Shown: one piece after another, positions 27,054 to 40,053 of the stretch
Position numbering within the stretch: the stretch's first letter is position 1
Layout: each line of letters opens with the position of its first letter
NCBI RefSeq assembly: GCF_016861695.1
Contig: NZ_BOLP01000010.1
Span: 78,236 to 142,235 of the forward strand
From: Levilactobacillus andaensis
Lineage (GTDB): Bacteria > Bacillota > Bacilli > Lactobacillales > Lactobacillaceae
DNA: 64,000 nt
Direction: 5' to 3'
Translations under genes and position numbers: made by a program
The notes under the pieces: generated by a model
The model's database searches: none
Told to the model about the DNA's origin: nothing
The model's input: only the letters and a program-made list of their open reading frames with translations

Positions 27054-28259
27054 CTACTTAAACGATTCGTTACGGCTAAACATGTAACTCTTATAATGAT
27101 ACCTCATTGACATGATTAAGCCAATCCCAATCAGGTTCCCAATCAATGCGGACCCCCCTTGACTAACAAACGGTAACGGAATCCCCGTCAGTGGCAAGAG
27201 ACCAATGCTCATCCCAATGTTTTCGAACACGTGGAAAAGGATCATCATGATAACCCCGGTCGAAATGTAGGCGTAGAAGACGTTCTTCGTATCAAACGTC
27301 ACCCGGATCATTTGGTAGATCAACAGGAAGTACAAGAAAATCAGGATACAGCCGCCGATGAACCCAAAGTTTTCTCCAATAACGGAGAAGACCATATCGG
27401 ATTCACGGACGGGCACGTACACGTGCGACACGTTGAACCCGGTCCCAAAGATCCCACCGGATCCAATGGCCTTCATACTTTGCCAGAGTTGGTATCCGGA
27501 ATTGGACGTATCGGATGACGGGTGCAACCAATTATCGACCCGGGAGAATTGGTAGGCCTGGAAGCCGACCTTCTCCAGGATCTTACGCCCAAAGTCTGTG
27601 GTCACCAGTGTCAGCGCACCACCCCCGACAACCGCGACCGTCGCAAAGGCCGGCGCGATAATTTTCCAGGTAATTCCCGAAACCAGTAAAACCCCACCCA
27701 CGATGGCAAAGAACACCAACATGGTCCCGAAGTCATTTTGCAGCTTCAGTAAAACGGCGACTGGTAACGTCCACAGAATCAATTTTCCAATCAACACCCA
27801 GTCCGTTCGCACCGTATGCAAGGGATTAGCGTTATTGTGTTCCGTCACGACCCGCGCTAACATCAAGATGAAGGCGGGTTTCATGACTTCTGAGGGTTGA
27901 AAAGTCAGTGAACCAATGGCAAACCAACTTCTCGCCCCGGTATTTTGGTAGTACACCCGACTGTAAAGAAACAGGACGGCTACCAACAGGAAGATTCCCA
28001 GCCAGTAAAGCACTGGCGCCACCTTCCATAGTTGCTCTGAATCGAATTGCATAATAATCACGATGGCGACCGTCCCAATGATGTACCACATCAATTGAGA
28101 AACCACGGCCGACGTAATGCTGGTGGCACTACTATCGTGGGTCGCCGCCACGTAGATTGATGCTAGCCCAATCAGCGCTAACATCAGGACACAGAAGATA
28201 ATTCCCCAGTCGATCCGGGAATCAGGCTCGCTTCGTTGTTCCGTCGCATTCTTTGCCAC
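27054..28259 (-). CDS. rodA: Rod shape-determining glycosyltransferase RodA
   Basis: SEDS-family peptidoglycan polymerase of the elongasome, 401 residues with about ten membrane helices. The late motif GLLPLTGIPLPFVSQGGSALIGN and the middle GFQAYQFSRVDNWLHPSSD, GSGGIFGTGF are typical of FtsW/RodA. RodA rather than FtsW is chosen because mreB and other elongation genes lie just upstream on the same strand and no division genes are near. The ATG follows TTAAGGAGCAATC. Confidence 0.93.
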   Translation of the reverse strand: MAKNATEQRSEPDSRIDWGIIFCVLMLALIGLASIYVAATHDSSATSITSAVVSQLMWYIIGTVAIVIIMQFDSEQLWKVAPVLYWLGIFLLVAVLFLYSRVYYQNTGARSWFAIGSLTFQPSEVMKPAFILMLARVVTEHNNANPLHTVRTDWVLIGKLILWTLPVAVLLKLQNDFGTMLVFFAIVGGVLLVSGITWKIIAPAFATVAVVGGGALTLVTTDFGRKILEKVGFQAYQFSRVDNWLHPSSDTSNSGYQLWQSMKAIGSGGIFGTGFNVSHVYVPVRESDMVFSVIGENFGFIGGCILIFLYFLLIYQMIRVTFDTKNVFYAYISTGVIMMILFHVFENIGMSIGLLPLTGIPLPFVSQGGSALIGNLIGIGLIMSMRYHYKSYMFSRNESFK

Positions 28260-28414
28260 AATGATTGCTCCTTAATTCAAAATAGATTATTCCCTTGGTC
28301 CCATCGGCCAATTTTAAATGGTCGACTCTAGTTTAAGGTCCAAGACACCCAGTTTGTCGCCTAATCAAGCAACGACCAAACCAGTCTCGTTGTTCACGCT
28401 CATTGTAAGTATAA

Positions 28415-28448
28415 AGGCCGAAGTGTACGATAACGTCACACTCCGGCC
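28415..28448 (-). terminator. Possible terminator between the DUF2969 gene and rodA
   Basis: GGCCGGAGTGT and ACACTTCGGCC arms on the minus strand, followed by only TTTAT. It may be weak and allow readthrough into rodA. Confidence 0.6.
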
Positions 28449-28465
28449 AACTTTACTAAAATTTA

Positions 28466-28690
28466 TTAACCGCGATGCAGGTGGTAATCCCGCAACAGGA
28501 GTTCGACACCTTCGTCGACCGTCTTAACGCGGTAAACGTCGCCGTCATTCAATTGGGCTTCGAAACGGTCGTCCATTGGGGTAACTGTTCCGATGGTTTC
28601 GTCGCCAATCTTTAACACGGACATCGTTCCACCGTCCGGCAACTTTTGGTCGTCAACGGTAACTTCTACAGATTTTTCTCGTTTGCTCAT
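28466..28690 (-). CDS. DUF2969 family protein
   Basis: Small soluble protein of 74 residues: basic start (MSKREKSVEV), then beta-strand-rich sequence ending in LLLRDYHLHRG. The match to DUF2969, a lactic-acid-bacteria family of unknown function, rests on length, sequence style and its fixed place after mreB and yidD. The ATG follows AAAGGAGAGTTGGC. It lies 12 bases after yidD on the same strand. Confidence 0.82.
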   Translation of the reverse strand: MSKREKSVEVTVDDQKLPDGGTMSVLKIGDETIGTVTPMDDRFEAQLNDGDVYRVKTVDEGVELLLRDYHLHRG

Positions 28691-28702
28691 GCCAACTCTC
28701 CT

Positions 28703-28996
28703 TTACTTGATGGGGGGTTCTTGATCCAATTTCATAGCTTCACGGTATTCTTTCTCCGCTGCCACGTTACGCTTCAGGGTGAAGTGATCCGGTACCGGAT
28801 CCACGCCGCCCCGAACGAACGGCTGGCACCGTAAGATCCGCGCGATGCCCATGAGGCTTCCCTTAAATGCACCGTGCTTCTCTAACGCCTGCAACATATA
28901 AGTCGAGCAGGTCGGATAGTACCGACAGGTCGGCGGAAATAGTGGTGAAATAAACCGCTGATATCCCCGCACCAAGAAGCTTAGTAGGTGGCGCAT
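28703..28996 (-). CDS. yidD: Membrane protein insertion efficiency factor YidD
   Basis: Protein of 97 residues that assists the YidC/Sec insertion machinery at the membrane. The typical signature is intact: [31 protein letters not shown], with two conserved cysteines, then [17 protein letters not shown]. The C-terminal tail is charged. It lies 24 bases after mreB and 12 before the DUF2969 gene, so all are probably one transcript. Confidence 0.95.
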   Translation of the reverse strand: MRHLLSFLVRGYQRFISPLFPPTCRYYPTCSTYMLQALEKHGAFKGSLMGIARILRCQPFVRGGVDPVPDHFTLKRNVAAEKEYREAMKLDQEPPIK

Positions 28997-29020
28997 CGCC
29001 AGTCCCCCTTTAATGACTTA

Positions 29021-30028
29021 CTAGTCGTTGTTTTCCTTAGCCGTCTTCGTGTCCATGTGTTCCAGCAGAACGCCGGCACCCTTAGCCACGTTGTCCAGTG
29101 GGTCTTCGGAAATGATGACGGGCACCGTTAAGCGTTCTGAGAACAACTTGTCGATACCGTCTAACAAGGCACCCCCACCAGTCAGCATAATGCCCCGGTC
29201 GATGATGTCAGCGGCCAATTCTGGTGGCGTCGTTTCCAAGACAGCCATTGCTGCGGAAACGATTTGTTCAACGGAATCATGAATGGCTTCTTCAACTTCA
29301 GCGGCGGTAATCGTCACTTCGGTCGGCATCCCACTAACGGAATCCCGGCCACGCACAGCCATGGTCTTTTCTTCATTGCCAGGTTCTGGATAAGCGGTCC
29401 CAATCTTGATCTTAATGGTTTCAGCGGTCCGTTCCCCAATAATCAGGTTGTGGTTACGCTTAACGTAGTTGACGATTTCAGAGTTCATCCGGTCACCGGC
29501 AACGCGAATTGAGCGGCTAGCTACGATGTCACCCAGAGACAGGATCGCAATGTCACTGGTTCCACCACCCATGTCGATAACCATGTTACCGCTAGGCTTG
29601 AAGATGTCCATCCCGGCACCCAAAGCGGCGACCTTAGGTTCAGCTTCCAAGTAAACCTTGGCGCCACCGGACTTTTCAGCGGCCTGAATGATGGCCTTAC
29701 GTTCGATTTCCGTGATGTTCGTAGGTGCACAGATCATAATGTTAGGCTTGGATAAGAAGCCTTTGACACTAAGCTTGTTGATGAAGTAGGAAAGCATGGC
29801 TTCGGTAATATCGAAATCAGAAATGACCCCGTCCTTAAGGGGACGAATTGCCCGAATGTTGCCTGGTGTCCGTCCAACCATCCGGTAAGCTTCTGAACCC
29901 ACCGCTAATACCTTATCCGTCTTGGTATCGATTGCCACAACGGACGGTTCGTTTAATACAATACCCTTACCGACCACGTAGATTAAAACGTTCGCGGTCC
30001 CTAGGTCAATTCCAATGTCTTTCGCCAT
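29021..30028 (-). CDS. mreB: Rod shape-determining actin MreB
   Basis: Bacterial actin of 335 residues that forms membrane filaments and directs lateral wall synthesis. The phosphate-1 motif is GIDLGTANVLIYV, phosphate-2 is MVIDMGGGTSDIAILS, and the adenosine motif is IMLTGGGALLDG. The ATG follows AGGAGGACGCATAAG. It heads a cluster with yidD, the DUF2969 gene, rodA and the GcvH-like gene. MreC and MreD are not present here, so it may be the solitary MreB/Mbl paralogue placed near murA and atp in Firmicutes. Confidence 0.95.
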   Translation of the reverse strand: MAKDIGIDLGTANVLIYVVGKGIVLNEPSVVAIDTKTDKVLAVGSEAYRMVGRTPGNIRAIRPLKDGVISDFDITEAMLSYFINKLSVKGFLSKPNIMICAPTNITEIERKAIIQAAEKSGGAKVYLEAEPKVAALGAGMDIFKPSGNMVIDMGGGTSDIAILSLGDIVASRSIRVAGDRMNSEIVNYVKRNHNLIIGERTAETIKIKIGTAYPEPGNEEKTMAVRGRDSVSGMPTEVTITAAEVEEAIHDSVEQIVSAAMAVLETTPPELAADIIDRGIMLTGGGALLDGIDKLFSERLTVPVIISEDPLDNVAKGAGVLLEHMDTKTAKENND

Positions 30029-30174
30029 ACTTATGCGTCCTCCTGATTTTTAATGCCAATTTTCAACATTTCATTATACCATAATCCTTGCGAACACTAA
30101 ATGATTTCTCGGGGAATGTTCGGTTAAGCCCCTTTGTTACCGTTTTCTTTGGTTAAACCAGTACCAATATAAAA

Positions 30175-30363
30175 TAGCCGCACTACGGCTGACAGGAATT
30201 CCGCCTGCTGTGGGGACGCGTCAGACTGGAAAAACACCAGTCTTCTCGCTCGCTTTGAAGCCACGAAGACCACGTGTCTCCAAAGTCGCCCATATTTTGA
30301 GCTAGCCACTGGCCAGCTCAAAATATTACCACGGCTGGCTGCATCCCTGTCCTCCTCCGGCTC
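30175..30363 (+). repeat. Intergenic repeat family A, copy A5
   Basis: Variable hairpin ATATTTTGAGCT/AGCTCAAAATAT around AGCCACTGGCC. It pairs with B4, 108 bases further on, as the reverse complement of the B-then-reversed-A composite. Confidence 0.9.
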
Positions 30364-30471
30364 AGGTTGTGTTCTATCACAACAACACTCGGAAAACGTG
30401 GAGATTTAGCGTTTTCGGCCCCATCGATAACGACTGTTTCAGTCATTATCTCCGTCGTCTAAGAATACTGT

Positions 30472-30630
30472 GTAAGCCGAGAGGTCGGCAGATATGGGCT
30501 CAGGCGCGTCGTTCTACTTAGCTGGCGGGTCTTGCCGGCTTAGTAGAAAACCAAGCTTGTAGACTCGGTTCTTTCGAGGCTTCAAGTTGCGTTCGCACCG
30601 TTCCAGCCCATATCTACCGGCCGGTAAGGC
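30472..30630 (-). repeat. Intergenic repeat family B, copy B4
   Basis: Reversed copy beginning GTAAGCCGAGAGGTCGGCAG and ending CCGGCCGGTAAGGC. Together with A5 it fills the 730-base gap between mreB and murA; nothing else is evident there. Confidence 0.9.
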
Positions 30631-30726
30631 GAAAGAATCACCAGGTTGCCTAATTTTAGTCCCGCTGTTGTTGCTAGAACGGGCGTGACTGGTATTTTAG
30701 AACTTTCAACCTTTAGTTACAGAAAC

Positions 30727-30750
30727 AAAAAGGCGGCAAATACTGCCACC
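30727..30750 (-). terminator. Terminator of murA
   Basis: GGTGGCAG and TGCCGCC arms, followed by TTTTTGTTT on the minus strand, 11 bases after the stop. Confidence 0.88.
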
Positions 30751-30760
30751 CCATGATTAC

Positions 30761-32068
30761 TTAATTATTAACGTGTGTGTTCTTCAGAACAACCGTGTCA
30801 TCGTCAGGAACGTCGATCCGTTTAACTTCGGCACCCAGCGCGGTCAACTTCTTGTGGAAGTCGTAGTAACCGCGGTCCAGATACTTCAGGTTCGTGACCT
30901 GCGTGTAGCCATCGGCAACCAACCCAGCGAGGACCAAGGCAGCGGCGGCCCGTAAGTCCGTGGCGGCTACTTCGGCACCGTTGAAATCAGTTGGGCCGTG
31001 CATCACGACCGTGCGACCGTTGATTTGGAATTCAGCGTTCATCCGCCGTAATTCTTCCAAATGCATGAAGCGGTTTTCAAATACCGTTTCGGTCATGGTA
31101 CTCGTGCCTTCAGCGGCCAACTGTAAAATGGTCATCTGAGGCTGCATGTCAGTTGGGAAACCCGGATATGGCAACGTCTTCACGTCCGTTGGCTTGAGCT
31201 TGTCTGGTCCGATTACACGGATACCAGCAGGTTCTTCCGTGACTTGAACGCCCATTTCTTGCATTTTTGAGATTAAAGGTTTGTTATGTTCAACGATACC
31301 ATCCTTAATCAACACATTTCCGTGAGTTAAGGCAGCACCGACCATGAACGTGCCGGCTTCGATTCGGTCTTGAACCACACTGTGTTCGGCACCGTGCATC
31401 TTCTCGACCCCATCGATCCGCAACGTTTCAGTCCCAGCACCGCGGACCCGGGCACCCATCTTGTTCAAGACGTTCGCCAAGTCCACGATTTCTGGTTCGC
31501 GGGCAACGTTATCGATAACCGTTGTCCCTTCAGCCAAGCAAGCTGCCATCATAATATTTTGCGTAGCACCTACACTTGGGAAATCTAAGTAGATGTGACT
31601 GCCTTGTAGCCGATTGGCAAAGGCTTCGATGTAGCCATCATGCTGTTCGATCCGGGCACCCAATGCTTCGAGACCCTTTAAATGTAAGTCGATTGGCCGC
31701 GTGCCAATCGCACAACCACCAGGTAACGCTACCCGGGCATGGCCGAGACGAGCCAACAGTGGCCCCATGACGACGATTGATGCCCGCATCTTGGAGACAT
31801 ATTCGAACGGCGCTTCACTAGAAACTTGCTTCGTCGCGTCGATCGTCACTTCCCGCTTGGCTTCGTCAAAATCGACGCGCAAGTTCAGGAAACGGAGAAC
31901 CTTATTCATTGTATAAACATCAGACAAAACCGGAACATTTGCTAAATGAGTGAGTCCGTCTTGAGCCAGAATGGACGCTGCTAAGATTGGCAACACGGCA
32001 TTCTTGGCCCCTTCAATGTGGACCACACCAGATAAGCGGTTCCCACCATGAACGACAATTTTTTCCAT
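30761..32068 (-). CDS. murA: UDP-GlcNAc 1-carboxyvinyltransferase
   Basis: First committed enzyme of peptidoglycan precursor synthesis; it transfers enolpyruvate from PEP to UDP-GlcNAc. It starts at ATG 32068 ([14 protein letters not shown]) behind TTTGGAGGTATCCC; ten residues further upstream are open but unlike the family. The product is 435 residues. The catalytic cysteine, target of fosfomycin, is in [10 protein letters not shown], and the GYIEA and FPTDMQPQ blocks are present. The cysteine is intact, so natural fosfomycin resistance by Cys-to-Asp change is not indicated. It follows the DUF1146 gene. Confidence 0.96.
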   Translation of the reverse strand: MEKIVVHGGNRLSGVVHIEGAKNAVLPILAASILAQDGLTHLANVPVLSDVYTMNKVLRFLNLRVDFDEAKREVTIDATKQVSSEAPFEYVSKMRASIVVMGPLLARLGHARVALPGGCAIGTRPIDLHLKGLEALGARIEQHDGYIEAFANRLQGSHIYLDFPSVGATQNIMMAACLAEGTTVIDNVAREPEIVDLANVLNKMGARVRGAGTETLRIDGVEKMHGAEHSVVQDRIEAGTFMVGAALTHGNVLIKDGIVEHNKPLISKMQEMGVQVTEEPAGIRVIGPDKLKPTDVKTLPYPGFPTDMQPQMTILQLAAEGTSTMTETVFENRFMHLEELRRMNAEFQINGRTVVMHGPTDFNGAEVAATDLRAAAALVLAGLVADGYTQVTNLKYLDRGYYDFHKKLTALGAEVKRIDVPDDDTVVLKNTHVNN

Positions 32069-32098
32069 GGGATACCTCCAAAGATTTTTATAGGCCAA

Positions 32099-32326
32099 TC
32101 ACAAAAGATAGCCCAGATTACGAACGTTATTGATGAAGTCCAAAAAGAATGAGCTACAAGCGAAGCCGACCGCAACCGCTAACATCACAATCAAGACGCG
32201 CGATTGTCGAGGGTAAAACGTCATTAGTCGCTCAATGTGCAACGCTGAAATCGCCCAAAATGCTAACGCGATAAAAGACAAGTGACTGATGATCGTTAAT
32301 ATGGCCTGTAACCCAATGAGTTTCAT
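32099..32326 (-). CDS. DUF1146 (YwzB-like) membrane protein
   Basis: Protein of 75 residues with two hydrophobic helices separated by a basic loop (RLMTFYPRQSR), ending in FINNVRNLG. This matches the DUF1146 family, normally encoded between atpC and murA exactly as here. Function unknown. It lies 30 bases before murA on the same strand. Confidence 0.88.
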   Translation of the reverse strand: MKLIGLQAILTIISHLSFIALAFWAISALHIERLMTFYPRQSRVLIVMLAVAVGFACSSFFLDFINNVRNLGYLL

Positions 32327-32470
32327 TACCTCAATCCTTCCTAAACATTCTCACTAACTATAGCATAATTTTTCGTGTGTGTCCCTGTGATTCCTTTAAA
32401 AACGGCATTTGTAATATTACAATTATTTTTATTAACCATATTAACCGAACGAACCTGACGCCATGGTAGC

Positions 32471-32508
32471 AAAAAAGCGAGCACTCCGCAATGGAAGTGC
32501 TCGCTTAA
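32471..32508 (-). terminator. Terminator of the atp operon
   Basis: AAGCGAGCACT and AGTGCTCGCTT arms followed by TTTTT on the minus strand, about 30 bases after atpC. Confidence 0.92.
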
Positions 32509-32536
32509 AGCAAACCGAAAATGGTTTACACAATAT

Positions 32537-32956
32537 TTAATGATTAGCAACGTTAATCCGGTTGATGGCACGCCGCAAAGCGACTTCAGCCCGTGCTAAA
32601 GTATCTGGATCATGAGACTCTTGCGCCTTCTTGATCGTTTCTTCAGCCCGTTGACGTGCACTCTGCGCCCGGTCAACATCAATATCGTCTTGACGTTCCG
32701 CACTGTCTGCAACAATGGTTGCCACGTTGTCGGAGAACTCAATGAAACCACCGTTAACGGCAATTTCATCTTCGTGATCGCCTAATTTTACCCGCGTCTC
32801 ATCAACTTCGAGTGAAGCGATGAGCGGCACGTGATTCGGCATGATCCCTAATTCACCAATTGTCGTTTTGACAACTAGTAAATCACTGTCTCCTTCATAG
32901 ACGCGACCATCAGGGGTAACGATACTAACAGATAACACTGATTGATTATCAGCCAA
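32537..32956 (-). CDS. atpC: ATP synthase F1 subunit epsilon
   Basis: Central-stalk subunit of 139 residues that couples rotor to F1 and can inhibit hydrolysis. The N-terminal beta-sandwich (SVSIVTPDGRVYEGDSD, GELGIMPNHVPLIA) and the C-terminal helical pair (RAEVALRRAINRINV) are both present. It is the last gene of the atp operon, 13 bases after atpD, with a terminator behind it. Confidence 0.96.
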   Translation of the reverse strand: MADNQSVLSVSIVTPDGRVYEGDSDLLVVKTTIGELGIMPNHVPLIASLEVDETRVKLGDHEDEIAVNGGFIEFSDNVATIVADSAERQDDIDVDRAQSARQRAEETIKKAQESHDPDTLARAEVALRRAINRINVANH

Positions 32957-32969
32957 TTAGAATCCCTCC

Positions 32970-34391
<1,422 letters not shown>

Positions 34392-34407
34392 TTAATTCCT
34401 CCCGTCA

Positions 34408-35307
34408 TTAGTTTTTTAAGGCTTCCTGCCCACCGGTAATTTCGGTGATTTCAGTCGTGATCGCTGCTTGACGCGCACGGTTATAGTGCAGCTGCAGGGT
34501 CGCAATTAAATCATCGGCATTATCAGTAGCAGACTGCATCGCATTGGTACTTGATGCATGTTCGGCCGTCTTTGCGTCCAAAATCGCACCGTAAACTAAG
34601 CTTTCTGCGTATTGTGGCAGTACGACCTGCAGAACACCCTCTTCAGAAGGTTCTGTGTCGTATTCAGCCGTTAACGGTGTCGCTTTCGTATCGTTTGCCG
34701 CATCAGAAGACAGGGCTTCCCCATCGACTGGCAACATTTTTTCAGCCCGAAAACGGGATGAAATCCGGTTAACAAAGTGATTGTAGCAAACGAAGAGTTC
34801 ATCGAAGACTTCGTTGTTGAACATCGTGGTGACCGTCTTGACGATTTCCCGAACTTCATTGAATTCAGGAACGTCGCTGACGCCACGGTATTCATAAGCT
34901 ACGTTAACGCCACGGTGCTTGTAAAAGTCAGCACCAGTGCCCCCAACGGCTAACACCATGTAGTCGTCAGGATTTGGCGTCCGTTCTTTAATGAACGCAT
35001 TGGCATCCCGTAAAACGCTGCTATTGTAGCTCCCAACCATTCCACGATCGGAGGTGATCACTAAATATGCGGTTTTCTTTACTGGACGGTTCGACTGCAG
35101 GCTACTTGAGGAATTATCCAACAGATGAGACTGCGAAAGATGCATGACGACAGCCTTAACCTTAGAAACATAGTCTTGGTAGCCGACTGCTTGTTTCTGA
35201 ATCTTATTTAACTTCGCCGTCGAGACCATGTGCATCGCCGCCGTAATTTGACGGGTTGCTTTCGTGGACGTAATTCGACGTTGAACGTCATGAATTGATT
35301 CAGCCAT
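34408..35307 (-). CDS. atpG: ATP synthase F1 subunit gamma
   Basis: Rotor subunit of 299 residues. The N-terminal coiled coil ([24 protein letters not shown]) and the C-terminal one ([31 protein letters not shown]) that turn inside F1 are intact. The central Rossmann-like part includes [13 protein letters not shown]. It lies between atpA and atpD. Confidence 0.97.
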   Translation of the reverse strand: MAESIHDVQRRITSTKATRQITAAMHMVSTAKLNKIQKQAVGYQDYVSKVKAVVMHLSQSHLLDNSSSSLQSNRPVKKTAYLVITSDRGMVGSYNSSVLRDANAFIKERTPNPDDYMVLAVGGTGADFYKHRGVNVAYEYRGVSDVPEFNEVREIVKTVTTMFNNEVFDELFVCYNHFVNRISSRFRAEKMLPVDGEALSSDAANDTKATPLTAEYDTEPSEEGVLQVVLPQYAESLVYGAILDAKTAEHASSTNAMQSATDNADDLIATLQLHYNRARQAAITTEITEITGGQEALKN

Positions 35308-35337
35308 TATTTCTCACCATCCTTCCTTCAAGTACTC

Positions 35338-36894
<1,557 letters not shown>

Positions 36895-36909
36895 TTATCA
36901 CCGAATTCG

Positions 36910-37452
36910 TTATGCTAGCAGTTGCTGCCGTAAACGATTAATTTTAGTTCGTAAGCTACCGTCAAGAACCGTATCAGCAGCCTTAACGATGACGCCACCA
37001 ATCACAGCGGGGTCAACCCGGCTGCTCAAAATGACCTTTTCGGCACCCACGCGCTTGGCGTAAGCAGTCTCAATCTGTGACTTTTGGTCATCAGATAATT
37101 CTACTGCCGTCGTTACTTGTGCGTAAACCGTGTGATGTAGTTCATCATATAAGACCTGGAATTGATCGATAATATCGACCAAGTTTTCCACGCGACCGTA
37201 GTCGTAGACCATTTGAATCAGGTTCTTGATATACGGTGATGCTTGCTTCAACAGTGGTTGAAGTAACGCTTCGCGATCAGCAACCTGCAGGCTAGCGTCT
37301 GAGAGCATCGTGCTCAATTTTGGGTTGTCCTGGAAGATACGCCGAAGTTCTTGTAGCTCTGTGTAGCCTGACTCCAGTTGGTCTTTTTCGGACAACAAAT
37401 CAAATAATGCTTTAGAGTAGCGCTTGGCTACTGTTGCCCTATTAAGACTCAT
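36910..37452 (-). CDS. atpH: ATP synthase F1 subunit delta
   Basis: Peripheral-stalk subunit of 180 residues joining F1 to the b dimer. I start it at ATG 37452 ([19 protein letters not shown]), which overlaps the end of atpF by 11 bases, as is common in atp operons. The C-terminal [26 protein letters not shown] block is typical. Confidence 0.96.
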   Translation of the reverse strand: MSLNRATVAKRYSKALFDLLSEKDQLESGYTELQELRRIFQDNPKLSTMLSDASLQVADREALLQPLLKQASPYIKNLIQMVYDYGRVENLVDIIDQFQVLYDELHHTVYAQVTTAVELSDDQKSQIETAYAKRVGAEKVILSSRVDPAVIGGVIVKAADTVLDGSLRTKINRLRQQLLA

Positions 37453-37957
37453 GTTGCTTCCCCAACCCTTCGATATAAGAATCAATTAACGCCTTTTGAT
37501 CGTCAGCCTTCAATTCTCGTTGAATGATCTTGGAAGCAATCTCAATAGATAAATCCGCCACATCGTTACGGGCATCGGACAGAGCGTCTTGACGTTCTTG
37601 TTCAATATCCTTTTGGGCATTTTGCTTCATCGTCTGAACGTCCGCTTGTGCTTGCGTCACGATTTGTTCGCGTTGCTGTTGACCATTGAACTTGGCATCG
37701 CTCACAATCGTTTGGGCTTCAGAACGAGAATTTGCCAAAGCTGCTTGGCGTTTTTCAACCAAGCTAGCGGCATCGGTACGGGACTTTTCTGCTGAGTCAA
37801 TATCATTACTGATCTTGTCAGCCCGGTCCTGCATCATCTTCGTCACTGGACCCCATGCAAAGATCTTAATGATCCACATTAAAAGTACGAAACTAATAAT
37901 ATAGAAAAGCGAATCTCCAAAGTAAAGCGTCTGACCAACTACTAAATGTGAGAGCAT
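37442..37957 (-). CDS. atpF: ATP synthase Fo subunit b
   Basis: Peripheral-stalk subunit of 171 residues: one N-terminal membrane helix ([21 protein letters not shown]) then a long charged coiled coil. It overlaps atpH by 11 bases, suggesting translational coupling. Confidence 0.96.
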   Translation of the reverse strand: MLSHLVVGQTLYFGDSLFYIISFVLLMWIIKIFAWGPVTKMMQDRADKISNDIDSAEKSRTDAASLVEKRQAALANSRSEAQTIVSDAKFNGQQQREQIVTQAQADVQTMKQNAQKDIEQERQDALSDARNDVADLSIEIASKIIQRELKADDQKALIDSYIEGLGKQHES

Positions 37958-38016
37958 CTATTGACACCTCCTTTTGCTATCAGATATTTACAATTTTTAC
38001 CGGTTGTTCGTTGTAA

Positions 38017-38250
<234 letters not shown>

Positions 38251-38261
38251 TTAGATAAAAC

Positions 38262-38981
38262 TTATTCCTCGAGTTCTAGCTTTTGAGAAATATAAACTGA
38301 TGACAACGTAACGAAAACGAACGCTTGGATAGCTCCTAAGAACGCGGAGAATCCTTGCCAAGCCATTTCGATTGGCAATGCAATAATCATCGTTACAATA
38401 CCGTGTGAAACTGCCAGATTCCAGATTACCCCTAATAGCATTTCACCAGAGAAGATAACCCCGAAAATACGAAGACCCAACGTCAAGAAGTTCGTGAATT
38501 CCTCAAAAATACTGATTGGAAGCCAGAACACAAAGGGCTTCATGTAGTTTGCAAAGTGCGCCTTGTAACCTAATTTCCAAACTCCTGCGAATTGGGCGAT
38601 CATCATCGTCATCAACGAGAACGTTAACGTCGCAATGGGATCTGAAGTTGGACTACGCATAATCGTCGCCCCACTTCGAGTCGCCACCTGGATAAACAAC
38701 CCAATTTCGTTAGAAAGAAAGAGAAACAGGAACAGAGTGAACCCCCACAAACCGAACTTACCGACATCGCCGGCAGGAATGGATCCCTTCAAAATTCCGT
38801 TGGTAAAATCAATCAGCCATTCCAAGAAGTTTTGCCCCTTGGTTGGCTTCATGGCCAATTTCCTCGAAGTGAAAAAAACGACTGCCACTACCAGTAGGAA
38901 AACAACCAAACCGGATACAACGTTAGCAGTACTAAATGTCAGTCCCAGGAACTGGAAGGTTGAAACTGGATCATCACTCAC
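38262..38981 (-). CDS. atpB: ATP synthase Fo subunit a
   Basis: Membrane subunit of 239 residues providing the proton half-channels. The essential Arg lies in LGLRIFGVIFSGEML, and the last helix has AIQAFVFVTLSSVYI. It is the first gene of the operon; no atpI precedes it in the window. Confidence 0.97.
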   Translation of the reverse strand: MSDDPVSTFQFLGLTFSTANVVSGLVVFLLVVAVVFFTSRKLAMKPTKGQNFLEWLIDFTNGILKGSIPAGDVGKFGLWGFTLFLFLFLSNEIGLFIQVATRSGATIMRSPTSDPIATLTFSLMTMMIAQFAGVWKLGYKAHFANYMKPFVFWLPISIFEEFTNFLTLGLRIFGVIFSGEMLLGVIWNLAVSHGIVTMIIALPIEMAWQGFSAFLGAIQAFVFVTLSSVYISQKLELEE

Positions 38982-39105
38982 CGAATATCACCTCTTTTCA
39001 ACACTATATGGACGCAATCCCTAAGCTGACCCCTTCATGCAAGCGGTCTTCTCAAGAAAAGCGGAATAGCGAACGAAGCGAGTGCTCCATTCAAATACAC
39101 TGGAA

Positions 39106-39134
39106 ATGATACCACCAATCCAAACAAAAAACAA
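39106..39134 (-). promoter_or_regulatory. Candidate atp operon promoter
   Basis: On the minus strand TTGTTT (39134-39129), 17 bases, then TATCAT (39111-39106), about 125 bases before atpB. The rest of the 344-base gap (38982-39325) holds only the upp terminator; no gene is seen. Confidence 0.45.
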
Positions 39135-39284
39135 AACAATTTTTCACAGGCTAAACATTCCCAACCACTTGGGTAAAATTCAAGTCCTAAAAGGATAGTT
39201 AGCGTTTTCACAGTCTATTTGCGTGCGCAAACGCCCCGCTAAAAAAACCAACTCAAATCATTAAAAAAGTGACCTTACTGAAAC

Positions 39285-39321
39285 AAAGAAGAGACTCGGC
39301 CGAATTAGCCGAATCTCTTTA
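39285..39321 (-). terminator. Terminator of upp
   Basis: AAAGAGATTCGGC and GCCGAGTCTCTT on the minus strand, then TTTGTTT, just after the stop. Confidence 0.85.
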
Positions 39322-39325
39322 AAGT

Positions 39326-39955
39326 TTACTTCGTCCCAAACAGCCGGTCTCCGGCATCGCCGAGGCCAGGCACAATGTAGCCATCTTCGTTCAGGTGGTC
39401 GTCAAGAGCCGCCGTGTAAATATCCACGTCAGGGTGCTTCTCTTGCAAGGCTTTAACCCCTTCTGGAGCGGAAACTAAGCAGACAAACTTAATGTTGCTT
39501 GCGCCACGCTTCTTCAAGGCATCGATCGCCATGATTGCAGAACCACCGGTCGCCAACATTGGGTCCACAACAAATACTTGTCGCTGATCAATGTCGGACG
39601 GCAACTTAACAAAATATTCATGAGGCTGGAGCGTTTCTTCATCCCGGTACATCCCAATGTGTCCGACTTTAGCAGCAGGAATCAACTCTAGGATACCGTC
39701 GACCATCCCAATCCCAGCACGTAGGATTGGAACAATGGCCACTTTCTTACCGGAAAGCTCTTTGGCCGTCATCTTAGCCACTGGCGTCTCGATCTTCTTA
39801 TCTTGAAGCGGCATATCGCGTGAAACCTCATATGCCATTAAAGTCGAGATTTCGTTGACAACCTCCCGAAAACTGCGGGTCCCACAGTCTTTGTTCCGGA
39901 TAATCGTCAGTTTGTGTTGAATCAACGGGTGGTCAAGTACTTGAAACTTCCCCAT
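39326..39955 (-). CDS. upp: Uracil phosphoribosyltransferase
   Basis: Pyrimidine salvage enzyme of 209 residues making UMP from uracil and PRPP. The PRPP motif is [12 protein letters not shown], and the C-terminal uracil-binding part [17 protein letters not shown] is present. The ATG follows AAAGGAGCG. It lies downstream of glyA, the standard Firmicute order before the atp operon. Confidence 0.98.
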   Translation of the reverse strand: MGKFQVLDHPLIQHKLTIIRNKDCGTRSFREVVNEISTLMAYEVSRDMPLQDKKIETPVAKMTAKELSGKKVAIVPILRAGIGMVDGILELIPAAKVGHIGMYRDEETLQPHEYFVKLPSDIDQRQVFVVDPMLATGGSAIMAIDALKKRGASNIKFVCLVSAPEGVKALQEKHPDVDIYTAALDDHLNEDGYIVPGLGDAGDRLFGTK

Positions 39956-40053
39956 GAATAAACGCTCCTTTATGATTTCTTACAATTGTACCATTATCTT
40001 CGCTTGCAAAACGGACAAATTTTAAATGAAAACGTTTTTTCTAAAACTTTTTT

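Noticed and set aside
28318..28527. A 69-codon plus-strand frame between the DUF2969 gene and rodA.
   Set aside because: It crosses a terminator hairpin and the end of the DUF2969 gene and has no ribosome site.
30761..32068. Fosfomycin-resistant MurA.
   Set aside because: The target cysteine in GGCAIG is present.
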